Positions 1 to 4,710 of a stretch of DNA of 5,360 bases are shown piece after piece. This DNA comes from an uncultured Actinomyces sp. Its GTDB lineage: Bacteria; Actinomycetota; Actinomycetes; Actinomycetales; Actinomycetaceae. Under the pieces are notes generated by a model that saw only the letters and a list, made by a program, of their open reading frames with translations, searched no databases and was not told the origin of the DNA. Where the stretch lies: positions 1 through 5,360 of the forward strand of contig CABKMZ010000117.1 of NCBI GenBank assembly GCA_902373545.1. Direction: 5' to 3'. A program made the translations under genes and the position numbers. Each line of letters starts with the position of its first letter. Position 1 is the stretch's first letter.

Positions 1-636
1 TACCTGCCCATCGACGGCGTGACGACCAACCCGACGATCCTGTACCGCGAAGGCAAGGAACCCCTCGAGGTCCTCCACGCGATCAAGTCCGTCCTGCCCG
101 ATGGCGCCCAGCTGCACGTCCAGATCGTCTCCCAGCGCGCCGACGACATGGTCGCCGAGGCCCGGGCGCTGCGCGGCGAAATCGGCGGCAACCTCTTCAT
201 CAAGCTGCCCGTCACGCACGAAGGCTTCGCCGCCATCCCGCGCATCGTGCGCGAAGGCATGCAGGTGACCGCTACCGGCATCCACTCCTCGATGCAGGGC
301 TTCATGGCCGCCAAGGCCGGGGCTCGCTACGTCGCCCCCTACGTCAACCGCATGGACAACTACGGCATCGACGGCGTGCGCGTCGCCTCCGAAATCCACC
401 GCACCCTGCGCACCTACGACCTGAAGGCCGACGTCCTGGCCGCCTCCTTCAAGAACTCCGAGCAGGTCCTCGAACTGGTCCGCCAGGGCGTCGGCGCCAT
501 CACCGCCGCCCCCGACGTGCTGGCCGCCCTCATCAAGAACCCCGCGACAGACGCCGCGATTGCGGACCAGAACCGCGACTTCGGCATCCTCGTGGGCGAG
601 CGCCGCACGTGGCTGGACCTCATCAACGACAAGTGA
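1..636 (+). CDS. fsa: Fructose-6-phosphate aldolase / transaldolase-family protein (5' end cut by window edge)
   Basis: This is a small class I (Schiff-base) aldolase of the FSA/TalC branch of the transaldolase family, cytosolic, acting on three-carbon ketones or sugar phosphates. The frame is open from base 1 and the first visible residues are YLPIDGVTTNPTIL, matching the conserved VTTNP block near the N-terminus. By comparison with E. coli FsaA about 18 residues lie outside the window, so the GTG at 19 is an internal valine and not the start. The Schiff-base lysine is the K of FIKLPVT (codon 202-204). The family block ARYVAPYVNRMDNYG follows, with a TIM-barrel C-terminal half. The visible 211 residues plus about 18 missing ones fit the usual length of around 220. 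The stop is TGA at 634-636, and a hairpin terminator follows 13 bases later. The family is clear; whether the true substrate is fructose 6-phosphate, sedoheptulose 7-phosphate or another sugar cannot be read from the sequence. Confidence 0.9.
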   Translation, partial: YLPIDGVTTNPTILYREGKEPLEVLHAIKSVLPDGAQLHVQIVSQRADDMVAEARALRGEIGGNLFIKLPVTHEGFAAIPRIVREGMQVTATGIHSSMQGFMAAKAGARYVAPYVNRMDNYGIDGVRVASEIHRTLRTYDLKADVLAASFKNSEQVLELVRQGVGAITAAPDVLAALIKNPATDAAIADQNRDFGILVGERRTWLDLINDK

Positions 637-649
637 GCCCTGTGTAGAG

Positions 650-685
650 GCCCGGAGGCGGCGACTCGCCTCCGGGCTTGTCGTG
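650..685 (+). terminator. Rho-independent-type terminator after the aldolase gene
   Basis: A perfect 11-bp stem, GCCCGGAGGCG (650-660) pairing with CGCCTCCGGGC (667-677), closes a 6-base loop. It lies 13 bases after the stop codon and is followed by TTGTCGT, a weak U-tract of the kind common in high-GC actinobacteria. Confidence 0.8.
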
Positions 686-913
686 CCGCCGGGGTTCTTG
701 CGGCTGCGCCGCTGGTGTTTTTGTTGGCTGTGTCGCCGGTGTTCCGGGCGCCGTCGGGCCCGCCCGCCGTCCGCGCCGCGAGCTTCGCTCGGCGCGTCGG
801 CTCGAAGCCCGGCCAGGCCACGCGGCCCCGCCGGCACCCTCCACACGGGTGGCGCGTGGTGTACGTTCCCTCGCCAGGCCCTTCGTTCCCTGCCATACCC
901 TCTGGGCTTATCT

Positions 914-1053
914 GGATAGGTTGTGCGCACGTGGATAGGTTATGCACATCCGGATAGGTTGTGCGCACGTGGATAGGTTATGCACATCCGGATAGGTTAT
1001 TAAGCTATCCGGATGCTCGTTACCTATCCGGATGTTGCTTACCTATCCGGATG
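914..1053. repeat. 19-bp repeat array 1: five forward units, then three inverted units
   Basis: GGATAGG begins at 914, 933, 952, 971 and 990, exactly 19 bp apart. The reverse-complement core CTATCC then begins at 1005, 1024 and 1043, also exactly 19 bp apart. Forward units alternate between type A, GGATAGGTTGTGCGCACGT, and type B, GGATAGGTTATGCACATCC, so the higher-order unit is a 38-bp A-B pair. The shared core is CATCCGGATAGG, which contains the palindrome ATCCGGAT. The constant period, the fixed core and the orientation switch resemble an iteron or protein-binding array more than a coding or CRISPR structure. It does not fit CRISPR because the units are too short and the spacers are not unique. 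Confidence 0.9.
985..1015. other. Perfect inverted repeat at the array turn-round point
   Basis: CATCCGGATAG (985-995) and CTATCCGGATG (1005-1015) are perfect 11-bp inverted arms around a 9-base centre (GTTATTAAG). Each arm holds its own ATCCGGAT palindrome. It could be a hairpin in RNA, a cruciform in DNA, or two facing protein sites. Confidence 0.8.
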
Positions 1054-1069
1054 TGTGTTGGTGGCCGGG

Positions 1070-1340
1070 AGCCCCAGTCCTTTACGCGGGCGGGACCGTG
1101 GCTCATCATCGGTGACCGTGACGCATGCACTGACCCTGTCCTTTACGTGGACGGAACTGGAGAGGTCTGGGCCGCGAGGACGGTCGCAGGCATGGTTCCT
1201 AGACAATGTTGCACGTAATTCCCCTGCAGCTTCTTCAAACTTTGAATTTGCGTCGTTGGAATTGCAACGTTTTGAGCGGCGCTTGAAAACTGACCGTGGG
1301 AAATTATGTGCGACTTTTATTCGGCGAGACCCTGTGGTGC
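1070..1340. other. Unique spacer between the two composite repeats
   Basis: No gene is recognised. The left part is GC-rich and carries a short imperfect direct repeat beginning GTCCTTTACG at 1077 and 1138. The part from about 1205 to 1325 is clearly less GC-rich than its surroundings and contains a 13-bp palindrome, TTCAAA-C-TTTGAA, at 1234-1246. A + frame and a - frame stay open through it, but neither product has a recognisable motif or a convincing ribosome binding site. Confidence 0.5.
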
Positions 1341-1533
1341 CGCCGGGCCCGCCGACGCCCTTCACACTGGTGATGCGTGGTGTATGTTCCCTCGCCAGGT
1401 CCTTCGTTCCCTGCCATACCCTCTGGGCTTATCTGGATAGGTTGTGCGCACGTGGATAGGTTATGCACATCCGGATAGGTTGTTAAGCTATCCGGATGTT
1501 GCTTACCTATCCGGATGTGTGTTCGTGGCCGGG
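1341..1533 (+). repeat. Composite repeat, copy 2
   Basis: This is a shorter version of copy 1: left flank up to 1434, 19-bp array 1435-1517, and right flank ending in GTGGCCGGG. Relative to copy 1 it lacks one 38-bp A-B pair in the forward arm and one 19-bp unit in the inverted arm. It is otherwise almost identical across the shared positions. The right flank runs directly into the partial third left flank. Confidence 0.85.
1435..1517. repeat. 19-bp repeat array 2: three forward units, then two inverted units
   Basis: GGATAGG begins at 1435, 1454 and 1473, and CTATCC at 1488 and 1507, all with 19-bp spacing. The forward order is A, B, then the terminal unit, as in array 1 but with a single A-B pair. 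The turn-round inverted repeat is preserved: arms 1468-1478 and 1488-1498 with a 9-base centre, GTTGTTAAG, one base different from array 1. Confidence 0.9.
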
Positions 1534-1537
1534 GGTT

Positions 1538-1580
1538 GCGGCCCCGCCAGCGCCCTCCGCACTGGTGGCGTGTAGCGCGT
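1538..1580 (+). repeat. Partial third copy of the composite-repeat left flank
   Basis: GCGGCCCCGCC at 1538-1548, followed by sequence related to CCCTCCACAC and GGTGGCGCGTG, aligns with the start of copy 1 (822 onward), with several substitutions and a small gap. The similarity fades before any 19-bp unit appears, so this copy has no array. Confidence 0.55.
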
Positions 1581-1695
1581 GCTGAGCAGCCGGTCGGCCG
1601 CCCACCGGGCGCGGCCTAACCCGGCCACGGCCTCGTACAGGCGCTCTCCAAGCAGCTCGTACAGGCCCCCTGTGTGCGGAGGAGCCTCAGGCGCA
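1560..1695 (-). pseudogene. Possible gene remnant, coding-like but without a start
   Basis: I do not recognise this sequence. Read on -, one frame is open from upstream of about 1695 and gives residues such as GLYELLGERLYEAVAGLGR, then ARWAADRLLSTRYTP. Codon use is strongly G/C-ending, as in the real genes of the window, with an amphipathic, helix-like composition and two LYE repeats. An 11-bp direct repeat, CTCGTACAGGC, at 1632 and 1656 underlies the LYE duplication. There is no start codon between the exonuclease terminator and this stretch, and the frame runs on into repeat copy 3. It may be the tail of a lost gene, or chance. Confidence 0.25.
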
Positions 1696-1728
1696 ACGAA
1701 AACGGGGGCCGGTACCTGCCGACCCCCG
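1694..1728 (-). terminator. Rho-independent terminator of the exonuclease gene
   Basis: On the - strand, CGGGGGTCGG pairs with CCGGCCCCCG (10 bp, one G-U wobble) around a 6-base loop. TTTTCGTT follows immediately. The hairpin (1703-1728) begins 12 bases past the exonuclease stop codon. Confidence 0.85.
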
Positions 1729-1740
1729 CCTGAATCGTTC

Positions 1741-2493
1741 CTAGCCCTGAGAGTCGCCGCGGCCTCGCGGCGTGATCTGGGGCCACTCGCGGTCGATGGA
1801 TGCGTCGCGGCCCTGCTTGCGCAGGTACTTCTCGAAGTCCTCGGCCCAATCCTGGTGGGCCTGGAGCTGGTAATCCATGAGCTCCAGGGCGCTCATGGAG
1901 GCCAGCTGCGGGTACTTGTCGACCATGCCGGCCAGCACGTCGAGCGTCATGGCCACGTCGACCTCGGCCGTGTGAGCGTCGGGGGAGGCGACCGCCCCGT
2001 AGACGGGCGCCATCTCCGTCAGCGTCTTCTTGCCCTTGCGGAAGCGGTCGAGCTTGCGGTCCAGGACCAGGGGGTCGACGACCAGCATGGGCGCGCCCTC
2101 CAGGCGCTCCTCGAAGGAGCCCAGGCGGTGGCGGCGCAGCTCCTGGTTGACCAGCGTGATGTCGTAGGTCGCGTTGAAGGCTACGACCGGGTAGCCGCGC
2201 AGCCAGTGCTCGACGATGGAACCGGCCAGCTCGTGCAGGACCTCCTCGATGGGGCGGCCGTCGCGACGCGCCTGCTCGGTCGTGATGCCGTGAACGGCCG
2301 TGGCCTGCTCGGGAATCTCGATGCCCGGGTCGGTTAGCCACGTGGCCACCTGGTCGGGGGCGCTGACCCCGCTGCGGTAGGAGGCGCCGTCGATGCGCAG
2401 CACCAGCGCGGCGGTGACGAGGCGGTCCTTGAGCGCTCGCACGCCCGTCGTCTCGGTGTCAAAACCCATCCACGGGTCGTCGATCCAGCTCAT
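1741..2493 (-). CDS. DEDDh (DnaQ-like) 3'-5' exonuclease domain protein
   Basis: This is a cytosolic 3'-5' exonuclease of the RNase T/DnaQ superfamily, expected to use two metal ions to remove nucleotides from DNA or RNA 3' ends. The 250-residue product has all DEDDh landmarks: Exo I FDTETTG (D12, E14), Exo II NATYD (D111), and Exo III with H174 and D179 in HTAEVD. The HGIT motif at 68-71 is also typical. It is one domain with a short tail and no polymerase, BRCT or helicase domain, so it is either a stand-alone proofreading or repair exonuclease or an epsilon-like subunit; the sequence does not decide. I chose the ATG at 2493 because AGGAG (2499-2503) sits 5 bases upstream; an upstream in-frame start would add 17 residues without support and would overlap the 28-bp repeat. 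A terminator follows directly. It is high-GC like guaB3, and its start is divergent from guaB3 across the island. Confidence 0.88.
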   Translation of the reverse strand: MSWIDDPWMGFDTETTGVRALKDRLVTAALVLRIDGASYRSGVSAPDQVATWLTDPGIEIPEQATAVHGITTEQARRDGRPIEEVLHELAGSIVEHWLRGYPVVAFNATYDITLVNQELRRHRLGSFEERLEGAPMLVVDPLVLDRKLDRFRKGKKTLTEMAPVYGAVASPDAHTAEVDVAMTLDVLAGMVDKYPQLASMSALELMDYQLQAHQDWAEDFEKYLRKQGRDASIDREWPQITPRGRGDSQG

Positions 2494-2498
2494 GGTTG

Positions 2499-2503
2499 CT
2501 CCT
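2499..2503 (-). promoter_or_regulatory. Ribosome binding site that fixes the exonuclease start
   Basis: AGGAG on the - strand lies 5 bases before the ATG at 2493, within the longer purine-rich GGACAGGAG. This spacing is standard and supports the shorter, 250-residue protein. Confidence 0.75.
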
Positions 2504-2523
2504 GTCCTTGCCGGTTCCACCAG

Positions 2524-2551
2524 TGTGGCAGAGGGCGGGCACATCTGCGTC
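2524..2551 (+). repeat. 28-bp direct repeat, left copy (island boundary)
   Basis: It begins TGTGGCAGAGGGCGG and ends CACATCTGCGTC, and is identical over all 28 bases to 3450-3477, with an offset of 926. It sits 30 bp upstream of the exonuclease ATG. Similarity on its outer side (before 2524) is nil, while scattered matches at the same offset (CG, AG, ATCG) continue to about 2569. Inside it, GCAGA and TCTGC form a 5-bp inverted pair around 11 bases. Confidence 0.9.
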
Positions 2552-2575
2552 CCGAAGTTGTGTCGATCGTGATTC

Positions 2576-3232
2576 CTAGCCCTTAGTTGACTTTAATATA
2601 TGATTCGCCAATCTGCGATTCGATTGTTCAGTCAGTATGCATACGATGATGGTGAAGAATGCCGGCACAATTGTGAGAGTTATTGCGGCAGCAATCTTGA
2701 ATGTTGGATAGGGTGTCTCTGATAATGTTACGGCGATAAAGCTTGTTAGTAGTGTGATCTGAATTCCGTAATGTGTGGTTAGGGTTGTGAGTCGGGGTAA
2801 GGATGCTGCGCGTAGTGTCTTTTTCTTCCTAAGTATCCACAGGGGGCGGAAACTTAGGATGGCTTCCGCTGGGAAATTTCCGGGTCGAAGACATGAACTC
2901 TTTCTTTCTGAAAACAGTTCCTTCATATTGCTTGCTATGCCATTTTCCAATCGCCTTTGAAGGTATTGTTTCCTGATGCTTATGTATATGGAAATTAAAG
3001 TTATTATTGCGGTTATGGTGAAGTGATAATAGTTGTACGTGGTGGGCATTTCCGAGAATAGTCCATCTTTGATGGAAGTGAGCGCGCATATTGTTAATAG
3101 GTATGTCGCTAAGCTATTAATTGCTTCAATCTGTAAATTGATTACTTTGAGTGTTTCTTTGGCGATTTCGTTATTCGAGTGAGACTCTTGGTTCGTTGGG
3201 TGTGGCGGTGTGGTCCCCTGGTTCTGTCTCAT
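2576..3232 (-). CDS. Four-helix membrane protein of unknown function, low GC
   Basis: I do not recognise the family. The 218-residue product has a polar, Asn/Gln/Thr-rich N-terminus (1-36) and four hydrophobic segments at about 37-54, 68-86, 153-171 and 178-201. Between segments 2 and 3 is a basic loop (KQYLQRRLEN, RKKKTLR). The charge pattern predicts both termini and this loop in the cytoplasm. There is no signal peptide and no enzymatic motif that I can see. The start is taken as ATG at 3232, with GGAG on the - strand 12 bases upstream, a long spacing; an in-frame TTG at 3250 would add six residues but has no ribosome site. Local GC is about 35-40% in the stretches I counted, against roughly 70% in guaB3, with A/T-ending codons throughout. 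The gene is alone between two 28-bp repeats, so recent transfer is likely. Two-plus-two-helix membrane proteins include toxins, defence effectors and transport accessories; nothing here chooses between them. Confidence 0.7.
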   Translation of the reverse strand: MRQNQGTTPPHPTNQESHSNNEIAKETLKVINLQIEAINSLATYLLTICALTSIKDGLFSEMPTTYNYYHFTITAIITLISIYISIRKQYLQRRLENGIASNMKELFSERKSSCLRPGNFPAEAILSFRPLWILRKKKTLRAASLPRLTTLTTHYGIQITLLTSFIAVTLSETPYPTFKIAAAITLTIVPAFFTIIVCILTEQSNRRLANHILKSTKG

Positions 3233-3320
3233 GTTGTAACATTTCTCCAATGTGTGTGCGAAGGTGTGTGAAACTCGTCCACAGAGGCGGACCTTCCTGC
3301 TTTGTTATTGCCTGACATGT

Positions 3321-3348
3321 AGTGTAGGTCTGGCCTCTGGTTTGTCGA
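3321..3348 (-). promoter_or_regulatory. Candidate promoter of the membrane-protein gene
   Basis: On the - strand, TCGACA (3343-3348; 5/6 to TTGACA) and TACACT (3321-3326; 4/6 to TATAAT) are separated by 16 bp. Transcription would start near 3314, giving a leader of about 80 bases before the ATG at 3232. Confidence 0.45.
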
Positions 3349-3403
3349 CTGGGCGCGCCGATTCTGATGTGACAAGCGTGTGTGTGTCTCTCGGTTCGTT
3401 GAA

Positions 3404-3436
3404 GTTAAGTGTGCTCTGTGTCGCGTTAAGTGCGAC
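3404..3436. promoter_or_regulatory. Operator-like repeats upstream of both island gene and guaB3
   Basis: GTTAAGTG occurs at 3404-3411 and 3425-3432, 21 bp apart (two helical turns). The second copy is embedded in a perfect inverted repeat, GTCGC-GTTAAGT-GCGAC (3420-3436). TGACAAGC also occurs twice, at 3370 and 3437. The position suits a regulator controlling the membrane gene or guaB3, but no regulator gene is in view. Confidence 0.3.
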
Positions 3437-3449
3437 TGACAAGCTGGTT

Positions 3450-3477
3450 TGTGGCAGAGGGCGGGCACATCTGCGTC
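3450..3477 (+). repeat. 28-bp direct repeat, right copy (island boundary)
   Basis: This is identical to 2524-2551. It ends 22 bp before the guaB3 ATG and therefore covers the expected -35 region of the guaB3 promoter. The pair bounds the low-GC segment on both sides, as expected for an attachment-site-like or insertion-generated duplication. At 28 bp it is longer than ordinary transposon target duplications, and no recombinase gene lies between the copies. Confidence 0.9.
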
Positions 3478-3487
3478 TCGGAGGCAG

Positions 3488-3499
3488 TAGAATCGGTTC
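3488..3499 (+). promoter_or_regulatory. guaB3 promoter -10 element, probably leaderless
   Basis: TAGAAT (3488-3493; 5/6 to TATAAT, fits TANNNT) ends 6 bases before the ATG at 3500, so transcription would begin at or next to the start codon. The GGAGG at 3480-3484 is 15 bases from the ATG and would lie upstream of the transcript, so it is unlikely to act as a ribosome site. No clear -35 hexamer is visible at 16-18 bp. Confidence 0.6.
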
Positions 3500-4624
3500 A
3501 TGAGCCACGAAGTCGAAATCGGACGCGGCAAGCGCGGTCGGCGCGCCTACACACTGGACGATATTGCGCTCGTGCCCGCCCGGCGTACGCGCGACCCCGA
3601 GGACGTTAACGTCGGCTGGCAGATCGACGCCTACCACGTCGACATTCCTCTCATGGCCGCCCCTATGGACTCGGTGATGAGCCCGGAAACCGCGATCGCC
3701 TTTGGTCGCCTCGGTGGCATCGGCGTCCTGGATCTGGATGGACTGTGGACCCGCTACGAGGATCCCGAGCCGATCCTCGACCAGATCGCGCACCTCGGCG
3801 AGGAGGAGTCGATCGCGACCCTCCAGCGCGTCTATTCGGAGCCGATTAAGCCGGCGCTGATCACGGAGCGGCTCACGCAGCTGCGCGAGGCCGGCGTGGT
3901 CGTCGCCGGCAAGCTCTCGCCCCAGCGCGTCCAGCAGCATTGGCGCGCGGTCGTGGACGCGGGCGTCGACCTGTTCATTATTCGCGGCTCCACGGTGTCC
4001 GCCGAGCACGTGTCGTCGCGCCGCGAGCCCCTCAACCTCAAGCGTTTCATCTACGAGCTGGACGTCCCCGTCATCGTCGGAGGTGTGTGCACGGACACGG
4101 CTGCCCTGCACCTGATGCGCACGGGCGCGGCGGGCGTCCTCGTTGGTTTCGGCGGGGGAGCGGCGCACTCGACGCGCCAGTCGTTGGGCGTTCACGCGCC
4201 GATGGCGACCGCGATCGCGGATGTGGCCGCAGCTCGCCGCGACTACATGGACGAGTCTGGCGGTCGTTACGTACACGTCATCGCCGACGGCGGCATCGGG
4301 CGCAGCGGTGATCTCGCACGCGCTATCGCGTGCGGCGCGGACGCCGTCATGCTGGGCGCGGCCATCGCCCGCGCGGAGGAGGCTCCCGGGCGCGGCTGGC
4401 ACTGGGGGTCGGAGGCGACCCACCCGGATATGCCGCGCGGCCAACGCGTTCACGTGGGGACGACGGGCACGCTCGAGCAGATCCTCTACGGCCCCTCGAC
4501 TCGCGCGGACGGCTCGCTGAACTTCGTCGGCGCCCTCAAACGCGCCATGTCCACGACCGGTTACGCCGAGGTCAAGGACCTTCAGCGCGCCCAGGTGGTC
4601 GTCTCCCCGTACTCGGCGTCCTAA
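3500..4624 (+). CDS. guaB3: GuaB3 family IMP dehydrogenase-related protein
   Basis: This is a cytosolic TIM-barrel protein of the IMPDH/GMP reductase superfamily, linked to the IMP-to-XMP step of guanine nucleotide synthesis or a related reaction. At 374 residues it has the GuaB3 length (about 375) and lacks the CBS pair of ordinary GuaB. Visible landmarks are the N-terminal VEIGRGKRGRRAYTLDDI, the barrel strand IPLMAAPMDSVMSPE (49-63), GRLGGIGVLD (69-78), GGVCTD (194-199), the phosphate-binding ADGGIGRSGD (262-271), and a C-terminal GTTGTLEQILYGPS (320-333). In the active-site loop, where GuaB reads GSICTTR, this protein reads GAAHSTR, so H223 stands at the position of the catalytic cysteine. 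I recall similar loops in other actinobacterial GuaB3 proteins, so this may be a subfamily trait and the exact reaction is uncertain. The ATG at 3500 fits the family N-terminus and the adjacent -10 box. The gene is single, with no partner on the same strand. Confidence 0.92.
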   Translation: MSHEVEIGRGKRGRRAYTLDDIALVPARRTRDPEDVNVGWQIDAYHVDIPLMAAPMDSVMSPETAIAFGRLGGIGVLDLDGLWTRYEDPEPILDQIAHLGEEESIATLQRVYSEPIKPALITERLTQLREAGVVVAGKLSPQRVQQHWRAVVDAGVDLFIIRGSTVSAEHVSSRREPLNLKRFIYELDVPVIVGGVCTDTAALHLMRTGAAGVLVGFGGGAAHSTRQSLGVHAPMATAIADVAAARRDYMDESGGRYVHVIADGGIGRSGDLARAIACGADAVMLGAAIARAEEAPGRGWHWGSEATHPDMPRGQRVHVGTTGTLEQILYGPSTRADGSLNFVGALKRAMSTTGYAEVKDLQRAQVVVSPYSAS

Positions 4625-4641
4625 CTGTCGCTCATCGACAG
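4625..4641 (+). terminator. Short hairpin immediately after guaB3 (weak terminator candidate)
   Basis: CTGTCG (4625-4630) pairs with CGACAG (4636-4641) around CTCAT, starting at the base after the stop codon. There is no U-tract. It may be a processing or stabilising hairpin, or simply part of the larger structured region that follows. Confidence 0.35.
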
Positions 4642-4643
4642 GG

Positions 4644-4710
4644 ACGAGGCCGGGGCTGGCACAGTGCATGCCCTCAGGTCGGGGCCGTAGGTGCTGTATC
4701 ACGGCCTCGT
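4644..4710. other. Branched inverted-repeat region downstream of guaB3
   Basis: ACGAGGCCG (4644-4652) pairs perfectly with CGGCCTCGT (4702-4710). Nested inside are GGGC/GCCC (4653-4656 with 4670-4673) and, as an alternative to the outer stem's right arm, CCGT/ACGG (4685-4688 with 4701-4704). This allows a multi-branch fold. It could be a complex terminator, a small structured RNA or a mobile-element end. It does not have tRNA features. Confidence 0.35.

Larger units (their letters stand above)
822..1069 (+). repeat. Composite repeat, copy 1 (left flank + 19-bp array + right flank)
   Basis: This copy starts with a left flank (822-913) that begins GCGGCCCCGCC. The flank includes a doubled motif, GTTCCCTCGCCA and GTTCCCTGCCA, at roughly 864-894. 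The 19-bp array follows (914-1053), and then a short right flank containing GTGGCCGGG. The stretch 854-960 matches 1375-1481 of copy 2 at a constant offset of 521 with only two mismatches that I can see (C/T at 864 and in CCAGGC/CCAGGT). The offset falls to 483 and then 464 across the array, which is a loss of 38 and then 19 bp in copy 2. Such near-identity in non-coding DNA implies recent duplication or an interspersed repeat family. Confidence 0.85.
637..1740. other. 1.1-kb gene-poor region rich in repeats
   Basis: I see no convincing protein gene here. Open frames exist on both strands but are short, arginine/proline-rich products of high GC with no recognisable motif, and several run through the repeat arrays. 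Contents in order: the aldolase terminator; GC-rich sequence of no evident function (about 690-820) with an imperfect hairpin around 775-800; composite repeat copy 1; a less GC-rich unique spacer; composite repeat copy 2; a partial third flank; a coding-like remnant on -; and the exonuclease terminator. No tRNA, rRNA or CRISPR array was found. Confidence 0.7.

Noticed and set aside
414..968. Several open frames on both strands over and after the aldolase gene end
   Set aside because: They cross the aldolase gene, its terminator or the 19-bp array, have Arg/Pro-rich products and no plausible ribosome site.
1013..1459. A 148-codon + frame spanning the spacer between the arrays
   Set aside because: It begins inside array 1 and ends inside array 2, and its residues in the spacer match nothing I recognise.
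914..1517. CRISPR array
   Set aside because: The units are 19 bp with no unique spacers, alternate in two fixed forms and invert midway; no cas gene is present.
1579..2341. Long open frames on + and in a second - frame over the exonuclease
   Set aside because: They overlap the exonuclease gene, whose frame carries all DEDDh motifs; the others are composition shadows.
2829..3089. Alternative open frame on - inside the membrane-protein gene
   Set aside because: It is a shadow in another frame; the chosen frame has hydrophobic segments with a consistent charge pattern.
4644..4710. tRNA gene in the branched inverted-repeat region
   Set aside because: There is no TTCGANNC-type T-loop, no proper acceptor length and no anticodon arm.
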